Of a DNA stretch of 64,000 bases, positions 28,970-36,978 are shown piece by piece. The notes under the pieces were generated by a model. It was not told where the DNA came from, did not search any database, and saw nothing but the letters and a program-made list of their open reading frames with translations. The DNA lies in contig NZ_CP082333.1 of assembly GCF_019890935.1 (NCBI RefSeq), positions 2,134,001 to 2,198,000 on the forward strand, read 5' to 3'. The stretch comes from Exiguobacterium acetylicum (GTDB lineage: Bacteria; Bacillota; Bacilli; Exiguobacteriales; Exiguobacteriaceae). Position numbers and translations under genes: made by a program. How positions within the stretch are numbered: the first letter of the stretch is position 1; each line of letters opens with the position of its first letter.

Positions 28970-29329
28970 ATCCCCGATTCTCCCCTTTTCTCATTCATAA
29001 TGCCCAGCCAAGAGATGACCTACATGATTCGAATTCGTTATTGTAGATTAACTGTACCAAAGGGCAGGAAAAAGAAGAAAATTGTCATTCGACATTTCAT
29101 TTCAAAACAATATTTCAATTTCATCAGGGATATTTTGGAATGCTTGATTTAGTTGTTAGATGCAAGCGTTTTAATAAGCATTTCCAACACATTTCATTTC
29201 GATTTCAAAAAGATGACAACATAATTTTGATTATTTTACCAGTGTTTTTAGACAACAGGTAAAATATACCTAGACAATTGGTGACTCATTTTGTCGAATG
29301 ATTCTCTTAAGCAATTATTTTTTGAGTTC
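28970..29329. other. AT-rich gene-free stretch with repeats
   Basis: No supported gene. Contains TTTTACC-N17-GGTAAAA (29235-29265) and two direct copies of AGACAAxxGGT at 29250-29260 and 29272-29282, 22 bp apart, i.e. on the same DNA face. Could be an operator region for the 70-aa gene. Confidence 0.4.
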
Positions 29330-30421
29330 TTATGAACTTTCATCTATCATTCGATTCATTTGCTGCCAAACCGTTCCTAGTGCTTCTTCCCCACTTTCGA
29401 TCCGCGTTAATGCGAGTTCGGCTTGTAGAGCCACTTCATATTCCCGGTCTCGAATGGCTTCACGCAGTCTTGGAATCGATTGTTCCGTTCCGACATCAAA
29501 CAGGAAGCGAGCAGCTCGCCAGCGTACTAATTTATTTTTATCCGCTAACGCTTCCATCATCATTGGTTCAGCTTCTGGCATCGCCCAATCTGAAATCGTA
29601 TCGCCTGCTGTCCGGCGAACGATCCCTGACGGATCATGCAGTGCACTCGTCAAATACTCTAATAGTTCTTCACGGTGATCTTCGAACATCCCAAGCTTTA
29701 CGATCGCTTGACGTCGAATTTGCATCTTCTCGTCCTGTAACAGGCGAGCATAAGCTGGAACCCATTCCATCTCAACAGGTAGTTCATCGAGCGCTGCGAA
29801 TCGTTCTTTCCAATCGGATGATTGAATCGCTTGACCGCTAAATGTAATGTCTTCTCCTGCTGCGAGCGACTTGAGACGTTCGAGACGTTCGACTGGATAG
29901 GCAATCTCAATCTCATTCGCTACCTCACGCAAACTTTCGTCAAGATCACCGTATCGAGGTGCTTGTTCCACCCAGCGTCGATCGCTAATGACATTCTGAA
30001 CGAATGGTTGGACGAATAGCGCTGCTTCCCGGAAACGTTCCGACAGCCCTTCTCGTTTTTCTTCTAATCCTTTCACACCTTTGATTTGCATCGGTACGCC
30101 TAAAATGAACTGCACGAATAGATGGACAGGCTCATACTCAGCATCTGTCTCGTGCTGTTCAACGTCATTTAACGTTTCACCAAACGCACGTCGTATATCG
30201 ATGACAAGCGAGCGCCAATCATATTTCGGATAACGCTCGATCGATAAAAAGTCACTGACCTGATAAACGAACTTAACGCCTGGTATTTCAAGTAATCGCT
30301 GAATGTGTTCCGGTGCGCCAAAGGCATGCTCAAATGTCTGCCCCTTTTCCGAAAAGACCTCATCAACGATGACTTTCATGTTATTTGGACTTGGTGTTGG
30401 TTCAATCGCTACGATTTTCAT
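29330..30421 (-). CDS. cvfC: Conserved virulence factor C-like protein (Nfu N-domain plus HEAT repeats)
   Basis: 363 residues. Residues 1-85 match the Nfu/NifU N-terminal scaffold domain (MKIVAIEPTPSPNNMKVIVD, then IPGVKFVYQVSDFLSIER). From about residue 205 HEAT-like repeats follow (EEWVPAYARLLQDEKMQIRR-type units; NKLVRWRAARFLFDVG; YEVALQAELALTRI). This is the CvfC architecture, known in Staphylococcus aureus for affecting virulence gene expression. ATG 30421 follows GGAGGGG. A perfect 23-bp dyad lies just upstream. Confidence 0.85.
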   Translation of the reverse strand: MKIVAIEPTPSPNNMKVIVDEVFSEKGQTFEHAFGAPEHIQRLLEIPGVKFVYQVSDFLSIERYPKYDWRSLVIDIRRAFGETLNDVEQHETDAEYEPVHLFVQFILGVPMQIKGVKGLEEKREGLSERFREAALFVQPFVQNVISDRRWVEQAPRYGDLDESLREVANEIEIAYPVERLERLKSLAAGEDITFSGQAIQSSDWKERFAALDELPVEMEWVPAYARLLQDEKMQIRRQAIVKLGMFEDHREELLEYLTSALHDPSGIVRRTAGDTISDWAMPEAEPMMMEALADKNKLVRWRAARFLFDVGTEQSIPRLREAIRDREYEVALQAELALTRIESGEEALGTVWQQMNRMIDESS

Positions 30422-30443
30422 GTGTATCCCCTCCATTTCTATC

Positions 30444-30466
30444 ATTTCAGATATCTCATCTGAAAT
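30444..30466. promoter_or_regulatory. Perfect 9-5-9 dyad upstream of cvfC
   Basis: ATTTCAGAT-ATCTC-ATCTGAAAT, 23 bp before the cvfC ATG. No T-run follows, so it looks like an operator or leader hairpin. Confidence 0.45.
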
Positions 30467-30477
30467 GCAAAGCAAAT

Positions 30478-30501
30478 GCCCTACAGACGTGACCGTAGGG
30501 C
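30478..30501 (-). terminator. Weak terminator of the alpha/beta hydrolase operon
   Basis: Arms GCCCTAC/GTAGGGC, followed by only a short T-rich tract. Some readthrough into cvfC is possible. Confidence 0.6.
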
Positions 30502-30507
30502 AAAAAC

Positions 30508-31221
30508 TTACTTGAATGCTTCTTCGATGATTGCAACGAAAGCATCCGGTGTCTCAAGCATCCCCATGTGTCCACTGTCTGTTGACCGATGCATGAGATG
30601 ATCATTCTTTGGTGCAAATGCACTTTCCTCTGAAATCAGTTGATCTTTCGTGCCATGAATGATGAGACCCTTCACGCTTGCTTTCGTCAAGACCTTCGTC
30701 ATATCTCGCCGATCTCGCATCGCAGAGAGCGCACGAATGGCTCCTTCGACCGTCATCATGTATCCAATCTCAAGTGCTTCAGCGACAGCAAACTCATCTG
30801 CCCCTTCAGCGAATAAGGATGGAACAAGACCATTGACGAATTCTCTGACACCGACTTCTTCGACGCGCGTGATGTTTTGATTTCGTTTTTGTTTCGCTTG
30901 TTCATCATCTGCTTTAGCTGTCGAGTACACAAGACCGTATCCACTGATTTGATCCGCATACCCTTCAACGATTGCAGCTGTGATGTATCCACCAAAGGAA
31001 TGCCCGATGATGATCGGCTTTTCGATACCACGTCGATCAAGTTCATGCATGACCCATTCTGCAAAGCCTTCAATCGTATCAGGACCAACATCGAGTCCTT
31101 CATGTCCCGGTAAACTTAGTGGTAATACATCAAAGGAATGTCGTAAATTTGCCTCTACCCGATTAAAATAATCTGTTCCTCCTGTAAATCCATGCAGGAG
31201 TACAAGTGTTTGGTTTTCCAT
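30508..31221 (-). CDS. Alpha/beta hydrolase
   Basis: 237 residues. LVLLHGFTGG gives the oxyanion-hole region, GHSFGGY the nucleophile serine, GTKDQLI the acidic residue and SGHMGMLETPD the histidine. This is the MenH/YfbB-like or esterase group of small hydrolases. Substrate unknown; no menaquinone genes nearby. It follows the GNAT gene by 8 bp, so the two form an operon. Confidence 0.9.
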   Translation of the reverse strand: MENQTLVLLHGFTGGTDYFNRVEANLRHSFDVLPLSLPGHEGLDVGPDTIEGFAEWVMHELDRRGIEKPIIIGHSFGGYITAAIVEGYADQISGYGLVYSTAKADDEQAKQKRNQNITRVEEVGVREFVNGLVPSLFAEGADEFAVAEALEIGYMMTVEGAIRALSAMRDRRDMTKVLTKASVKGLIIHGTKDQLISEESAFAPKNDHLMHRSTDSGHMGMLETPDAFVAIIEEAFK

Positions 31222-31229
31222 TGACTACC

Positions 31230-31787
31230 TCATCCCTTCCATTCAGATGCGAGCATCCGGTACATCGTCAAGTCCATGAAACGACCATGACTGTACGCAT
31301 AATCTGCTAGTAAGCCTTCTGCTTTGAATCCTAATTTTTGTACTAGTGCATTAGAAGCGAGATTTTCAGGTGCGACGAGGGCGCTGATCCGATGGAGAGC
31401 AAATTCTTCAAAGCCATATGTCAGAACAGCTCTTGCCGCTTCCGAGGCGACACCACGTTGCCAATAGTCTTGACTAACTTCAAAACCAATTTCAGCCCGA
31501 TGGTATTGGGACAGCCAGTTATGAAAACCAATCGTCCCGATCAATTGATTCGTTTGCGCATCAGCAATTGCCCAGCGAATCGCTTTACCTTGCGTGAACT
31601 GTTCCTTAAAGTAACTGATGACATTTTTAGCTTCATAGACCGTCACGAGCGGATCTGATCCGTAATAGTACATGACTTTATCGTCCGATAGGATTTTAAA
31701 CAATTCGCGTGCGTCACGGTTTTCGAGCTCACGTAATATGAAGCGCTCGGTCCGCAATTCTGGGAAAGGCTTTCGCAAGCCCCACAT
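31230..31787 (-). CDS. GNAT N-acetyltransferase (RimJ/RimL type)
   Basis: 185 residues. Starts LRTERFILRELENRDARELF; IGTIGFHNW, AEIGFEVSQDYWQRGVASEA (acetyl-CoA loop) and NLASNALVQKLGFKAEGLL match the RimJ/RimL acetyltransferase family, which includes ribosomal-protein and small-molecule acetylases. Acceptor unknown. Divergent from the unknown gene at 31920. Confidence 0.9.
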   Translation of the reverse strand: MWGLRKPFPELRTERFILRELENRDARELFKILSDDKVMYYYGSDPLVTVYEAKNVISYFKEQFTQGKAIRWAIADAQTNQLIGTIGFHNWLSQYHRAEIGFEVSQDYWQRGVASEAARAVLTYGFEEFALHRISALVAPENLASNALVQKLGFKAEGLLADYAYSHGRFMDLTMYRMLASEWKG

Positions 31788-31919
31788 GCTCCATCACCTC
31801 TCTTTATGCTTCTCTATGTAGTATGCCCGTTTTCAGAAGTAAATATCCTTTCAGGCAATTCGAAGTTTTGCTACTATTAAATTATGAAGTAGTTAGTCAT
31901 GGAAAGGAAGCGAAGTGGT

Positions 31920-32651
31920 ATGTCGAGTGCGTTACTTTACTTATATGAGGACGAGGAAAATCAACGATTAACGATGTCAGGAGTACATTTCTCTGATTTC
32001 GCTGCAGCCGTGGATTTGAAACGTCCTTTACTCATTTCAGGAAGTGATTTCAAACAGACGAAACAATCGTTTCGAACGATGCTTCATTACATCGAATCGC
32101 ATGAGATCGAACAGTTTTCACAATCAACGGATGTCCAGCGTCATCCTTTGACTGCTATTGATATTCGATCTTCCCATTCGCTCGATGTATTGACGGATGT
32201 CGAAATCGCGGAATTATTATTTTTAATGCATATGAAACGAGGGACACCGCTTCCTTTCCTTGACTCGATCGAGAATGAATTGGTCTATTTTAGCGAACAC
32301 GATGGGCTTCATGCTTCTGTTTACTTGAAGGATTGGTCACGAGTAGAACAACTTATCTCCGATCTCGTACAACGGAAATTTCGTCAGCACGCACGATCCG
32401 TTGCTTCGATCGCCTTAACAGCTGAAATCATGATTCATATCCGTCATCTCCTCAAAGAAGGAGTATTGATTGATTTTGAGAGTGCAAAACGGTCTGTTTT
32501 CTCAAGAAATATCACGATTCCTGTATATGTAGCAGGACGATATGAAGATATGAGCGTACTACATGAAGATTTTGAAGCGGAGAAAGAATCGATCCTCCGA
32601 CGAGGAACGCTTGTTTGTCGCAAAAAGAAATGGAGTTTTGAGTTAGATTGA
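31920..32651 (+). CDS. Unknown protein, 243 aa
   Basis: Starts MSSALLYLYEDEENQRLTMS; a central LTDVEIAELLFLMHMKRGTPLPF segment may be helical, and the C-terminal part ends in a lysine-rich KKKWSFELD. No membrane helix or known motif seen. ATG 31920 has GGAAG nine bases upstream; an in-frame ATG at 31899 has none. It has its own terminator. I do not recognise a family. Confidence 0.75.
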   Translation: MSSALLYLYEDEENQRLTMSGVHFSDFAAAVDLKRPLLISGSDFKQTKQSFRTMLHYIESHEIEQFSQSTDVQRHPLTAIDIRSSHSLDVLTDVEIAELLFLMHMKRGTPLPFLDSIENELVYFSEHDGLHASVYLKDWSRVEQLISDLVQRKFRQHARSVASIALTAEIMIHIRHLLKEGVLIDFESAKRSVFSRNITIPVYVAGRYEDMSVLHEDFEAEKESILRRGTLVCRKKKWSFELD

Positions 32652-32656
32652 CCTTT

Positions 32657-32689
32657 AGCATCTTTTTCTTTTAGAAAAGGATGCTTTTG
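32657..32689 (+). terminator. Terminator of the 243-aa gene
   Basis: Arms AGCATCTTTTTC/GAAAAGGATGCT followed by TTTTG. Confidence 0.75.
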
Positions 32690-32898
32690 TTCTATTTGAA
32701 TTTCACATGATGATTCCCTCTTAACAGGTATTCCTATACATATGACAATATTGTTAAAAATTTTTTCGAATTTTCACACAAAATAAGACTAGCATCTTGT
32801 GAAGACTTCGCTATAATGAGGATAACCTTTTCAAGATAGAAGTTAGACCCGGTTTTTTATAGGGATAGTACTGGAATCAACAGAAGGAGGAATTCAAT

Positions 32899-33192
32899 AT
32901 GGATCAGTTAAAAGTGAACGGAATTGGCTCATTCACGAAATTTGCGACAAATGGAAACATCCTGAAATTAAAGGATGCGACACTCGGTGAAGTAAAATTG
33001 TCGCTGAATGAAGCGAGTTCAATGACCATCGCCCCTGTCGATGAAGAAAATGGACTTTTCATCATTAAAGGGCAACAGCAGGAATCGCTTGTTGAACTGA
33101 CGTTACCACGTCAATCCTGTGAGGTCGTTCACGCTTGGCTCCTCCATAAATTGAAACGCCACAAAAAAACGCGCTCGATTGCAACGAGCTGA
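32899..33192 (+). CDS. Unknown small protein, 97 aa
   Basis: MDQLKVNGIGSFTKFATNGN, then alternating hydrophobic strands and a final amphipathic helix EVVHAWLLHKLKRHKKTR; this strand-rich/helix-last order is reminiscent of a PH-like fold, but that is only an impression. AGGAGG precedes the ATG. The 209 bp upstream hold a TATAAT at about 32813 but no clear -35. Monocistronic. Confidence 0.7.
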   Translation: MDQLKVNGIGSFTKFATNGNILKLKDATLGEVKLSLNEASSMTIAPVDEENGLFIIKGQQQESLVELTLPRQSCEVVHAWLLHKLKRHKKTRSIATS

Positions 33193-33204
33193 TGTGTACC
33201 GTAA

Positions 33205-33244
33205 AACGTCTTGAGTAGAGACCCTCATCTCTCCTCAAGACGTT
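33205..33244 (+). terminator. Terminator of the 97-aa gene
   Basis: Arms AACGTCTTGAG/CTCAAGACGTT with extra inner pairing AGAGA/TCTCT. Confidence 0.8.
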
Positions 33245-33269
33245 ATTTATTTTCAAAAATTCGGTGATG

Positions 33270-33284
33270 AATTTTCAGAAAATA
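33270..33284. promoter_or_regulatory. CodY box upstream of brnQ
   Basis: AATTTTCAGAAAATA matches 14 of 15 positions of the CodY consensus AATTTTCWGAAAATT and abuts the predicted -35. Confidence 0.7.
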
Positions 33285-33313
33285 TTGTTTTATTAGATTC
33301 TTCATGTTATCCT
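33285..33313 (+). promoter_or_regulatory. Promoter of the brnQ leader
   Basis: TTGTTT (33285-33290), 17-bp spacer, TATCCT (33308-33313). Start of transcription expected near 33320, nine bases before the leader-peptide ribosome site. Confidence 0.55.
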
Positions 33314-33342
33314 TAGAAAAATTCAAACAGGAGGTTTTAAAC

Positions 33343-33399
33343 ATGACATATACATCGCTTATCCAAGTACGACTGATTGTGATTAGGACCAGGGACTGA
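33343..33399 (+). CDS. Branched-chain amino acid leader peptide of brnQ (18 aa)
   Basis: MTYTSLIQVRLIVIRTRD, then TGA. Seven of 18 codons are Leu, Ile or Val, with LIVI consecutive at positions 11-14. A perfect AGGAGG (33329-33334) lies eight bases before the ATG. It is followed by hairpins and a terminator before brnQ. This is the classic layout of ribosome-mediated attenuation: stalling at the Leu/Ile/Val codons should favour readthrough. Too short for routine gene callers. Confidence 0.75.
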   Translation: MTYTSLIQVRLIVIRTRD

Positions 33400-33510
33400 A
33401 GATTCATTTCTCGATTGAGGAGATGAAGACCAGGCCCTTTTCGTCATTTCGACAAGGCGTCTGATCACACGACGCCTATCCACGCACATCGTGGATGAGG
33501 CTTTTTTTAT
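33400..33510 (+). promoter_or_regulatory. Attenuator region of brnQ
   Basis: Hairpin A: TTCATTTCTC/GAGATGAA (about 33403-33427). Hairpin B: AGGCGTC (33455-33461)/GACGCCT (33471-33477). Terminator C: GCC plus ATCCACG (33474-33484)/CGTGGAT plus GGC (33490-33501), then seven T (33502-33508). B and C share 33474-33477, so forming B shortens C and distances it from its T-run. Confidence 0.65.
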
Positions 33511-33538
33511 TGAAATTAGGATGAATGGAGGACAACAC

Positions 33539-34864
33539 ATGTTTAAGACAAAAGATACATTTGCTTTAGGATTTATGATTTTTGCATTATTTTTCGGTGC
33601 GGGTAACCTGATCTTCCCACCGGAACTCGGTGCGCTTGCGGGTTCACAGTTCTTTCCTGCCATCCTTGGCTTTATCGTGACGGGTGTTGGTCTTCCATTG
33701 CTCGGCTTACTTGCAGTTGCCTCTATCGGAGGTGGCATCAAAACACTTGCTGCACCACTCCCTCGTTTTGTAGGTGCTGCCTTGACGTTCGCACTCTATG
33801 TGGCGATCGGTCCCTTTTTCGGGATTCCGCGAACATCGGTTGTCACGTATGAGCTCGGAGTCGTACCATTTCTTGGTGCTCCCTCACAAATGACGTTGAT
33901 CATCTCATCGAGTCTCTTTTTCCTTGCCACACTTTATCTTGTACTACGACCAGGAAAATTACTTGAGATCATCGGGCGTTTCATCACACCATTATTACTG
34001 ATTGCTCTTGCTGCATTAAGCATCAGTAGCATCGTTTCGCCGCTTTCGAGTGTCGCTTCACCGAACGAGGCGTATGAGACGACTGGACAGGCATTCATTC
34101 AAGGTTTCCTTCAAGGGTACTTAACGCTTGATGCACTCGGTGCCTTGGTATTTGGTGTCGTCGTACTGCATACATTGAAAAGCCGAGGCGTTCATGAACG
34201 AACAGCACAATTTAAAGTCGTCACTCGTGCCGGAATCATCGCTGCCACTGCTTTGACTCTCGTCTATGTCGGACTTGGAATGATCGGACGTAACACATTT
34301 GCCGCCATCGGAAAAGTTGATGGTCCAACACTTCTTCAGCATTATGCAAATACTGCCTTCGGCACAATCGGTTTAGCTGTACTTGGTCTTGCGATCTTGC
34401 TTGCATGTTTGACGACATCAGTTGGTCTCGTCACCGCATTTGCAGAATATATGATGACGATTTCCAACCGTGTATCTTTAAAAGCGGCAAGTATCTTCAC
34501 GACTGCTCTTGGTCTTACGGTATCGATCGTCGGATTGCAGACATTGCTATCCATCGCCGTTCCGGTATTGATGTTCCTTTATCCAATCGTCATCGTCTTG
34601 ATCGCTTTGACATTCATGCGTCATCTGTTCCGTCGTAAGTCGGTCGTTTATCAATCAACTCTTGGTGTAACGATTTTCTTCTCATTCTGTAGTGCGTTGA
34701 ATCAACTTTCGCTTTTCCCGGGAAATCTTAAAACGTTCTATCAATCCTTGCCTTTAGTGGATCAAAGTTTAGAATGGTTATTTCCAACACTCATCGCCTT
34801 CGGTATCAGTTCATGGTTTGGACACGTTTCCAGTGCTTCTATCACACAAAAACGCGCTAGCTAG
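33539..34864 (+). CDS. brnQ: Branched-chain amino acid transport system II carrier protein
   Basis: 441 residues, about twelve membrane helices. Family N-terminus: FALGFMIFALFFGAGNLIFPPELG. BrnQ carriers import Leu, Ile and Val with Na+ (or H+). ATG 33539 has ATGGAGGAC eight bases upstream; the longer ORF runs back into the attenuator T-run. The CodY box, promoter, leader peptide and attenuator upstream indicate repression when branched-chain amino acids are ample. Confidence 0.96.
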   Translation: MFKTKDTFALGFMIFALFFGAGNLIFPPELGALAGSQFFPAILGFIVTGVGLPLLGLLAVASIGGGIKTLAAPLPRFVGAALTFALYVAIGPFFGIPRTSVVTYELGVVPFLGAPSQMTLIISSSLFFLATLYLVLRPGKLLEIIGRFITPLLLIALAALSISSIVSPLSSVASPNEAYETTGQAFIQGFLQGYLTLDALGALVFGVVVLHTLKSRGVHERTAQFKVVTRAGIIAATALTLVYVGLGMIGRNTFAAIGKVDGPTLLQHYANTAFGTIGLAVLGLAILLACLTTSVGLVTAFAEYMMTISNRVSLKAASIFTTALGLTVSIVGLQTLLSIAVPVLMFLYPIVIVLIALTFMRHLFRRKSVVYQSTLGVTIFFSFCSALNQLSLFPGNLKTFYQSLPLVDQSLEWLFPTLIAFGISSWFGHVSSASITQKRAS

Positions 34865-34929
34865 TGATTCCGCTTTCATCGCTATGGTATGATGAACAAA
34901 ATGGTTCTATTAATGGAGGCGTCATATAC

Positions 34930-35805
34930 ATGGATAAGATTGCTTGGATTACCGACAGCATGGCTTTTTTTGAGCCAGGAGAGGCTGAAAAAATCGGAGT
35001 CCATGTGATACCGACTTTACTCATCTTAAACGGGGAGTCTTACCGGGAGTATGTCGATATCTCGATTGAACAGCTTGATCAAAAAATGCGAGAAGATGCT
35101 CACGCTTCACCGACGACTTCTCAACCATCATTCGGTGACTTCGTGACCTTGTATGAACAATTACTTGAAGATGGCTATGATTACGGGTATGCGATTCATA
35201 TTACGAGTGGATTGAGCGGCACGTATTCGAGTTCCGTCGCTGCAGCTGAAGCCGTCGGTTTCCCCTTATACGCGATTGATTCGTATACAGGTGCTGCGAA
35301 TCAGCAAGAACTTGTCCGAATCGCACAACGACTCGTTGCTGCTGGTAAAGGTCCCGATGAAGTCATGTCTACGCTTGAGACATTCAAGCACAAATCGCAT
35401 TTTTATCTGATCATCGGAAATATGGAGACGATGCGACGGAGCGGACGTGTCTCTGGGAGTCAATTTTTACTAGCAAACATGCTCAATATTAAACCAATCG
35501 CTCAATTTAATGAGGAAGGACGGCTTGTTCCATTTAAAAAAGTTCGTTCCATCAAAAAAGCTTTTAAAGAAATGGTTAGTGAAATTTCATCAAAAGTCAG
35601 TGCTCATGGTGTATATGATCGGACGCTTTATGTCAGTCACACGCTCGCTCATGCCGCTGCTGAAGAATTACGGCGCTTGATTTCTACAGAACATCCGGAG
35701 CTTCAAGTACGCATTACCCAATTTGGTCCTTCCATCTTGGCACATGCTGGCGCTGAGACGGTCGGTGTGTACTGGTTCGATGAGATTCCTTTACCAACAA
35801 CTTGA
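34930..35805 (+). CDS. DegV family fatty-acid-binding protein
   Basis: 291 residues. N-terminal IAWITDSMAFF and central THPTTSQPSFGDF-like segment (ASPTTSQPSFGDFVTLYEQL), HITSGLSGTYSS, and SGRVSGSQFLLANMLNIKP match the DegV/EDD fold, which binds long-chain fatty acids; some members act as FakB subunits of fatty acid kinase. No FakA gene is adjacent. Start ATG 34930 chosen for GGAGG upstream; the ORF extending back to the brnQ stop has no ribosome site. Confidence 0.93.
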   Translation: MDKIAWITDSMAFFEPGEAEKIGVHVIPTLLILNGESYREYVDISIEQLDQKMREDAHASPTTSQPSFGDFVTLYEQLLEDGYDYGYAIHITSGLSGTYSSSVAAAEAVGFPLYAIDSYTGAANQQELVRIAQRLVAAGKGPDEVMSTLETFKHKSHFYLIIGNMETMRRSGRVSGSQFLLANMLNIKPIAQFNEEGRLVPFKKVRSIKKAFKEMVSEISSKVSAHGVYDRTLYVSHTLAHAAAEELRRLISTEHPELQVRITQFGPSILAHAGAETVGVYWFDEIPLPTT

Positions 35806-35826
35806 TATCTTGCACGAAACGATGAA

Positions 35827-35862
35827 AACCGGACGGTCTGCTTGAGACCGTCCGGTTTTTTC
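35827..35862. terminator. Bidirectional terminator after the degV-family gene
   Basis: Perfect 12-bp arms AACCGGACGGTC/GACCGTCCGGTT, T-run on the plus strand and A-run on the other side. Confidence 0.9.
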
Positions 35863-36358
35863 ATGTCGTTTCATACTTACGAAATAGTTCTTCTAATAAT
35901 ACAGCTTCGTCCGTCGTCCGTTGAATCGGCTCATGCGGAAGCGTGATTACACTGGATAACGTCTCAGAAGGATATACATCAATCGAAACTTGTTCCATTT
36001 CGATGAGATACTCAAGGATGGAATCAAGTGATGTCTCCTTATTGAATTGACGAAGCCAATTTTCATATCGACGATCCACTTTTCCTTCTTTAAGCAAAAT
36101 CTTTCCACCGTCAATGATCGCCCACTTCGGTGGCGCATCGATTTGAAAGAGTTCCAACTGCTGGTACTCTTCCATCGTTCGTTTCGTCACCGGAACAACA
36201 CCGTTAATCGACACTAACCGTTTTAATCTAAGATGCGCTCGCATCGTCATAAAACGAGGTCGCCCAGCGACTCGTTCGACAAGCAACGTCGGCTTGTCGA
36301 TGGAGCGCATCGTCTCTTCATCAAATAATAAACTATGATCAACATCTAACAGTAACAT
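35861..36358 (-). CDS. HAD-like protein lacking the C-terminal motifs
   Basis: 165 residues. LLLDVDHSLLFDEE resembles HAD motif I (DxDxS), and VSINGVVPVTKRTMEEYQQL looks like motif II (TxR) with the following helix, but the sequence ends before clear motif III lysine or motif IV acidic residues. So it is either a truncated or divergent HAD domain, possibly non-catalytic. ATG 36358 overlaps the PAP2 stop in TGATG, with AAAGGAG seven bases upstream. Last gene of a three-gene operon. Confidence 0.7.
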   Translation of the reverse strand: MLLLDVDHSLLFDEETMRSIDKPTLLVERVAGRPRFMTMRAHLRLKRLVSINGVVPVTKRTMEEYQQLELFQIDAPPKWAIIDGGKILLKEGKVDRRYENWLRQFNKETSLDSILEYLIEMEQVSIDVYPSETLSSVITLPHEPIQRTTDEAVLLEELFRKYETT

Positions 36359-36978
36359 CAAGCCACTCCTTTTTTTCTACGGGAGACGATGAATGCATAG
36401 GAGCTACATAAAAGAATCGCGGCAAAACAATATCCACCGATGACATCTGAGAAATAGTGAACGTTTAAAATGATTCGAGAAGCTCCCATGGCGAGGAATA
36501 ATCCAATCGTCACGATCGATACAAGTACCTTCCCACCTGTTTTCAAATGACGAAACGCAACGACGAGAAATCCGGCATAGACGGCAAAAGCCATCGCTGA
36601 GTGACCACTCGGAAAACTGTATCCTACACCACCAACCAGTTCATTTAATGAGGGGCGCTCTCGAACAAAGGCGAATTTAACGACTTGATTCAATACACCT
36701 ACTGATACTGCCATGATCACGTACCAGATGCTTGCAATGCGATCTCGCCACAAAACATAACTCAGTATTCCAAGTAAGACCGTCATCGTCATCGCCCCTG
36801 GACCTGATCCGAGTTGAGTGAACCAAGAAACGTAATCCCCTGGGACGTGTTGCGACATATATGACGATAATTGAGCATCAAATAAAAAATAGCCTGTTGT
36901 CCGAATGGAGACAGCAATGATCACAAATAAGACGACAGCAATGGATGCACCAATCCACGCCGCTCTTGCACCACGCAT
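36358..36978 (-). CDS. PAP2-family phosphatase
   Basis: 206 residues, about six membrane helices. The three PAP2 motifs are complete: KFAFVRERP, PSGHSAM, and SRIILNVHYFSDV. Such integral enzymes dephosphorylate undecaprenyl pyrophosphate, phosphatidate or phosphatidylglycerophosphate. Coupling by one-base overlaps to PgpA upstream and the HAD-like gene downstream suggests lipid phosphate metabolism. Confidence 0.93.
   Translation of the reverse strand: MRGARAAWIGASIAVVLFVIIAVSIRTTGYFLFDAQLSSYMSQHVPGDYVSWFTQLGSGPGAMTMTVLLGILSYVLWRDRIASIWYVIMAVSVGVLNQVVKFAFVRERPSLNELVGGVGYSFPSGHSAMAFAVYAGFLVVAFRHLKTGGKVLVSIVTIGLFLAMGASRIILNVHYFSDVIGGYCFAAILLCSSYAFIVSRRKKGVA

Noticed and set aside
29332-29841. 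169-residue ORF on the plus strand
   Set aside because: Antisense to cvfC, which has strong domain evidence.
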